Assembly (NCBI GenBank): GCA_947441325.1 | Contig: CANETR010000030.1 | Span: forward strand, 1-10,409 | Reading direction: 5' to 3' | DNA length: 10,409 bases | Source of the DNA: Saprospiraceae bacterium | Lineage (GTDB): Bacteria > Bacteroidota > Bacteroidia > Chitinophagales > Saprospiraceae | Program-made: the position numbers and the translations under genes | In this document: positions 6,678 to 10,409 of the stretch, one piece after another | Position numbering within the stretch: position 1 is the stretch's first letter | Layout of the letters: every line of letters begins with the position of its first letter | Notes under the pieces: model-generated | What the model was told of the DNA's origin: nothing | Database searches by the model: none | The model's input: the letters and a program-made list of their open reading frames with translations, nothing else

Positions 6678-7211
6678 ATGATTTACAAATTACTTTTGAT
6701 GCTAACATTTTTTAGTTTTTTCTCCTGCAGCCGTAGCTCAATCCCCGATGCTGCCAAGGCTGTAAGTCCTTTCGATAAAGATAAATACCTGGGCAAATGG
6801 TATGAAATCGCCCGTTTTGATTTCAGTTTTGAAAAAAATCTAAACAATACAACAGCCACTTATTCTTTGAACTCCAATGGGACAATCAGGGTGGAAAACC
6901 GCGGTTATAATTACAAAACAGGTAAATGGCAAAAGGCTATAGGCAAGGCAAAATTTGTTGGCAGTAGCGATACAGCCATGCTCAAGGTTTCTTTTTTTGG
7001 TCCCTTTTATGGAGGTTATAATGTAATAGCATTAGATAAAGACTATAAATATGCCCTGGTAGCAGGAGATAATGTAGATTACCTTTGGATTTTATCGCGA
7101 GAAACGACTATACCCGAAGCAATCAAAACTGAATATCTGAACATCGCAAAAAGTGTCGGCTACGATTTGTCCCGACTAATTTGGGTTGAACATGGTAAAA
7201 CAAAATCTTAA
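6678..7211 (+). CDS. blc: Lipocalin lipoprotein, Blc-like
   Basis: This 177-residue bacterial lipocalin is of the Blc/apolipoprotein-D type, an eight-stranded barrel that binds fatty acids or lysophospholipids at the outer membrane and is linked to envelope maintenance and stress in characterised species. The N-terminus is a lipoprotein signal: a basic residue, a hydrophobic core, and the lipobox FFSC with the lipidated cysteine at C17. The mature part carries the defining GKWYEIARFDFSFEKNL segment (39-55; lipocalin GxW plus the Blc-type YEIAR), then TATYSL, the GKAKFVG strand, LKVSFFGPFYGGYNVIALD (Blc-type core), YALVAG, and WILSRE near the C-terminus. ATG 6678 is the start giving a complete signal peptide. 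It lies 26 bases after the aminopeptidase gene, and four bases separate it from the preferred start of the next gene. Confidence 0.92.
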   Translation: MIYKLLLMLTFFSFFSCSRSSIPDAAKAVSPFDKDKYLGKWYEIARFDFSFEKNLNNTTATYSLNSNGTIRVENRGYNYKTGKWQKAIGKAKFVGSSDTAMLKVSFFGPFYGGYNVIALDKDYKYALVAGDNVDYLWILSRETTIPEAIKTEYLNIAKSVGYDLSRLIWVEHGKTKS

Positions 7212-7215
7212 GCTT

Positions 7216-7662
7216 ATGCAAAGCAGCTTTTTAAAAACAATGAGCATTATCTTTTTTGCCCTGCTTGCAGGACAGCTAATTTTTATTGCTATTGCGTTTT
7301 TTATTGTGACTAATAATCCTCCGCAAAGCCAGACCGATGATATGCTTAACATCATAGTGCCTATTCTTGTTGGCTCGGGTTTATTCATTTCAAATTTTAT
7401 GTTCAGGCAGTTATTAGGAAAAATTAAAAACGATAGCTCTTTTGAGATAAAACTTGAAGCATACCGCAGCGCATTGATTATCAGATATGCACTTTTGGAA
7501 GGCCCCTCTATTTTTTCTACAGTGGCTTATCTTCTTAGTGGGAATATTATATTTTTGGCATTCTCAGGAGTGATGGTTCTGGCATTTATGACGAATATGC
7601 CAAGTCGAAATAAGGCGACTCAAGACCTTAATCTGAGCAGCATCGAAACCGATAAATTATAA
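7216..7662 (+). CDS. Small four-helix integral membrane protein of unknown function
   Basis: I do not recognise a named family. The 149-residue product (from ATG 7216) shows four hydrophobic segments at about 9-31, 43-63, 85-107 and 110-126, joined by a short polar loop (TNNPPQSQTDD), a charged loop (RQLLGKIKNDSSFEIKLEAYR) and a tight turn, with a polar C-terminal tail. The third helix carries RYALLEGPSIF, a buried-looking Arg/Glu/Gly/Pro cluster that could be functional. No catalytic or transport motif stands out. Three in-frame starts exist: TTG 7186, ATG 7192 and ATG 7216. I prefer 7216 because it falls four bases after the lipocalin stop; the earlier ones overlap that gene by about 20 bases and add only polar residues. 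Close spacing suggests co-expression with the lipocalin and possibly an envelope role. Confidence 0.75.
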   Translation: MQSSFLKTMSIIFFALLAGQLIFIAIAFFIVTNNPPQSQTDDMLNIIVPILVGSGLFISNFMFRQLLGKIKNDSSFEIKLEAYRSALIIRYALLEGPSIFSTVAYLLSGNIIFLAFSGVMVLAFMTNMPSRNKATQDLNLSSIETDKL

Positions 7663-7671
7663 ACGCTATTT

Positions 7672-10409
7672 ATGAGAAATTTACTTTTTGCACTCTTAGG
7701 GCTAATTTTTACTAGTGAAGCCTTTGCTCAAAATCTAATTTGGCAAAATTTTACCGATTCGATTCCAACCCTTTCATCACCAAGGGCTTGCGATCTGAAC
7801 AACGATGGTATAAAAGATATCATTATTGGTGGCGGCACCGATGCTCAGTTCAGCAATAATGGAATCATGGCCTACAACGGCGCTAATGGCAATTTGCTAT
7901 GGAAAAGAGCGTCGAGAAATGAAGTCTTCGGATCGGCTATTTTTCAGGATGTCAATAATGATGGCATCAGTGATGTGTTCATCAGTGGTCGTAGTGCTCA
8001 AATGTTGTGCATTAACGGCAGCAATGGACAGTTGATTTGGGATTATTTTCCATATCCAGTAAATCCGGCCGACAGCGGTTTGTATAATTTTTACAACCCT
8101 CAATTTATCCCCGATGTGAGTGGAGATAATATTCCCGACATTTTGGTATCGAATGGTGGCGACCACGCAGCACCAGCCTGGGACACAAGCCGCCCGGAGG
8201 GTTATCTGATGGTGATAAATGCCGTGAATGGTGCGCTTATCGCAAAAGCAGTTGTTCCAGATAGTGCCGAAATTTACTGCTCACCAATTGTTGCTAACAT
8301 CAAAAACGATGGCAATCTTTGGATACTTTACGGTACAGGGGGAGAAACCCTAGGTGGTAGTTTTTGGGCTTGTCCTTTGAGCGACCTTTTAGGAAATTCA
8401 CTGCAAAATTCTGTTGAACTCTTGCACGATAGCCAAATTGGATACATTGCTCCTGCTTCGATTTATAAAAATCTGAATGGAACCTATGACATTATTGTTC
8501 AAAGCTTTGGAGGTAAAATTTCCAGAATTAAAGGTTCCGATTTTTCGCTGCAATGGACTGCAAACTTTGCAGGATGTGAATCGAGCGCCGCACCAGTTAT
8601 AGGCAATTTCACTGGTAGCACGGTACCCGATGTATTTGCTGTACTATTTAAAGGCTCTACCGGTGGCGGTTACAGCGATTTTTACCAGGTGATGATTGAT
8701 GGCGAGAATGGCAATATTGTTTTCAGAGACAGTATTGGAAATCTTCATTTTGGTTCAGGCAATGCCATCGACCTGAATGATGACGGCCGTGATGAAGTTT
8801 TGGCATCTATTAGCGTCCTCGACAATGGAAGATTCCGTCATCAGCTTTATTCCTTCGATTTTGTAAATGGACAGACCTCGGCACTCACTAGCCTACAAAC
8901 AGGATTAAACCTGGCCTCTACCCCACTTATCGAAGACATTGACAATGACAGCAATCTCGATTTGATTTATGTAGTTAAAAAAGATAGTCTTGACCCCTCG
9001 GGATGGAAAGGTATTTATCTGAACAGAATGAATCTGAACATTGCAGAACCTTTGGCAGGAATAGCCTGGGGCTCTTACATGGGCAACAAAAATAATGGCA
9101 TCTATAATTATAGCCCCCAACCTTGCGGAACAGGAGCAGTTGTAGCCTCTGCGCCACAGGCAAATCCAAGCTGTAATGGACACAGCGATGGCAATATCAC
9201 ACTCAATTTGACCAACGCTTCACTCTCACATACCTTTAGCTGGTCGAATAATAAAACCACGCAGAATATCACAGGTCTTAGTGCCGGAGTTTATCAGCTA
9301 AGAGCAGTTGACAGCAATGGCTGTTACGAAGATATCACATTCTACCTGAACGATCCTTTCATCATTAGTTATGGAGGAATCACTCCTGTTGCCTGCTTTG
9401 CAGATACAAATGGCGCTGCAACGCTTTCATCGAGTGGTTGCCAATGTATGTTCAGCACCTGTACCTTCCTTTGGGAAAATGGGGTTACAACAAAACCAAA
9501 TTATACGCTTAGCGGCGGATGGAACAGTGTGCGAATCACCCACATGAATGGTTGTGTGGTAATAGACTCTGTTTACATTCCAAGTACCGATGCAACGCCC
9601 CCAGCCATCATTGCACCTGCCGATATTATTGTGAACGCAGACAGTGGCAGCTGCATAGTAAGCAATGTTCAATTGGGCAATGCTCAGGCCAGCGACAATT
9701 GCGCAATTCGTTCAATTGTAAACGATGCTGGACAATTCACAGTCGGAATAAATACAGTAATATGGACTGCTAGCGATGAAAACGGTAATACAAAATCTGA
9801 CATTCAGCTTGTAACAGTTCTTGATGTTGAAGCACCACAGATTCAATGTCCTAATAATATTAGTATCAATGTAAACAATACTGGCTGTACAGCTAATACA
9901 AGTTGGACATTGCCTGTAGTGATTGACAATTGTGATCCAAATCCGCTTTTGACTTCAAATTTTGTAATTGGCGCGGCTTTTCCAGTTGGCTCAACATTAG
10001 TAAACTACAATAGTTTCGATTCTAGCGGTAATCAGTCATTCTGTTCCTTTACCGTAACGGTTGTTTCAGATCTTTCAGCATCGGCCCAAGTGAATAACAA
10101 CAATGCTATTGATCTTTCAGTCAGCGGTGGCGCTGCCCCTTACAGCTATCAATGGACAGGCCCGAATGGGTTTACAGCAGTTGCTGAGGACATCAGCGGA
10201 TTGACTTCGGGTGTTTATTATCTTACTGTAACTGATGCCAATGGCTGCAGTTTTGAATTGAATGAAACTGTTCAGAATATTAGCGCTAATTTAACTGTCG
10301 CCAACGATTTAGAAGTTAAGTTTTATCCAAATCCTGCTAAGAACGAGCTTAATATTGAATTGTTTAATGGTGATTATGAAATCGAACTTTTCGATGGACT
10401 TGGACGCAG
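7672..10409 (+). CDS. T9SS-exported multidomain surface protein (FG-GAP/VCBS, SprB-type, HYR, sorting domain), C-terminus cut off by window edge
   Basis: An uninterrupted frame of 912 codons starts at ATG 7672, nine bases after the preceding stop, and runs off the window. A signal peptide covers residues 1-19 (AFA then Q). Residues about 35-480 form an FG-GAP/VCBS beta-propeller-like region with calcium-type repeats: DLNNDG (D41), DVNNDG (D93), DVSGDN (D148), DLNDDG (D367) and DIDNDS (D422). Then come a SprB-type repeat (about 499-560), a Cys-rich variant of it (about 570-635), two HYR modules (about 640-717 and 718-800; DATPPAI, DVEAPQIQCP, then GNQSFCSFTVTV), and a third SprB-type repeat (about 800-862). 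The frame ends in a type A T9SS sorting domain beginning near 876 (KFYPNPAKNELNIELF). The protein should cross the outer membrane by T9SS and be anchored or released. An adhesive or carbohydrate-binding role is an inference from the repeats; no catalytic domain is visible. About 40 residues are probably missing. Confidence 0.93.
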   Translation, partial: MRNLLFALLGLIFTSEAFAQNLIWQNFTDSIPTLSSPRACDLNNDGIKDIIIGGGTDAQFSNNGIMAYNGANGNLLWKRASRNEVFGSAIFQDVNNDGISDVFISGRSAQMLCINGSNGQLIWDYFPYPVNPADSGLYNFYNPQFIPDVSGDNIPDILVSNGGDHAAPAWDTSRPEGYLMVINAVNGALIAKAVVPDSAEIYCSPIVANIKNDGNLWILYGTGGETLGGSFWACPLSDLLGNSLQNSVELLHDSQIGYIAPASIYKNLNGTYDIIVQSFGGKISRIKGSDFSLQWTANFAGCESSAAPVIGNFTGSTVPDVFAVLFKGSTGGGYSDFYQVMIDGENGNIVFRDSIGNLHFGSGNAIDLNDDGRDEVLASISVLDNGRFRHQLYSFDFVNGQTSALTSLQTGLNLASTPLIEDIDNDSNLDLIYVVKKDSLDPSGWKGIYLNRMNLNIAEPLAGIAWGSYMGNKNNGIYNYSPQPCGTGAVVASAPQANPSCNGHSDGNITLNLTNASLSHTFSWSNNKTTQNITGLSAGVYQLRAVDSNGCYEDITFYLNDPFIISYGGITPVACFADTNGAATLSSSGCQCMFSTCTFLWENGVTTKPNYTLSGGWNSVRITHMNGCVVIDSVYIPSTDATPPAIIAPADIIVNADSGSCIVSNVQLGNAQASDNCAIRSIVNDAGQFTVGINTVIWTASDENGNTKSDIQLVTVLDVEAPQIQCPNNISINVNNTGCTANTSWTLPVVIDNCDPNPLLTSNFVIGAAFPVGSTLVNYNSFDSSGNQSFCSFTVTVVSDLSASAQVNNNNAIDLSVSGGAAPYSYQWTGPNGFTAVAEDISGLTSGVYYLTVTDANGCSFELNETVQNISANLTVANDLEVKFYPNPAKNELNIELFNGDYEIELFDGLGR

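Noticed and set aside
7550..7557. TATTTTTG as a promoter for the T9SS protein gene
   Set aside because: It is inside coding sequence for a hydrophobic helix, more than 110 bases from the start, with no -33 box; probably chance.
8905..9183. Minus-strand open frames within the T9SS protein gene, including Cys/Arg-rich ones further downstream at 9427-9672
   Set aside because: They are antisense to a continuous, well-supported coding frame and show no family features.

Overview
The window looks like chromosomal DNA from a member of the Bacteroidota, probably an environmental Flavobacteriia- or Sphingobacteriia-like lineage; I cannot place it more finely. The grounds are: AT-rich gene spacing, start codons without Shine-Dalgarno sequences, a multidomain secreted protein with FG-GAP, SprB-type and HYR modules ending in a type IX secretion (T9SS) sorting domain, and a glutaminyl-tRNA synthetase with the TSKRK form of the KMSKS loop. 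No rRNA, tRNA, CRISPR array or insertion sequence was seen.

Left part (1-1840). A secreted peptidase-M19-like (membrane dipeptidase-like) gene runs off the left edge on the minus strand. Divergent from it is a two-gene cassette that reads as a toxin-antitoxin module: a 75-residue charged, helical protein of unknown family, then a Doc/Fic-type toxin gene. The toxin keeps its complete HxFxDGNKR active-site motif but is split by a +1 frameshift near codon 31. A strong stem-loop that should stop transcription in both directions lies between it and the convergent gene.

Middle part (1841-3873). An exodeoxyribonuclease III family AP endonuclease is on the minus strand, followed by a divergent alpha/beta-hydrolase on the plus strand with a full Ser-Asp-His triad. 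A compact block of 8-bp tandem repeats sits directly in front of the next gene.

Right part (3874-10409). Five plus-strand genes follow with gaps of only 4 to 26 bases: glutaminyl-tRNA synthetase, an M29-family aminopeptidase, a Blc-like lipocalin lipoprotein, a small four-helix membrane protein of unknown function, and a large T9SS-exported repeat protein that runs off the right edge a few dozen residues before its expected end. The spacing suggests read-through, but the products share no obvious pathway. Most of the window is ordinary housekeeping and cell-surface content. The points that merit a second look are the frameshifted toxin with its unrecognised partner, the 8-bp repeat leader, and the Cys-cluster variant of the SprB module.
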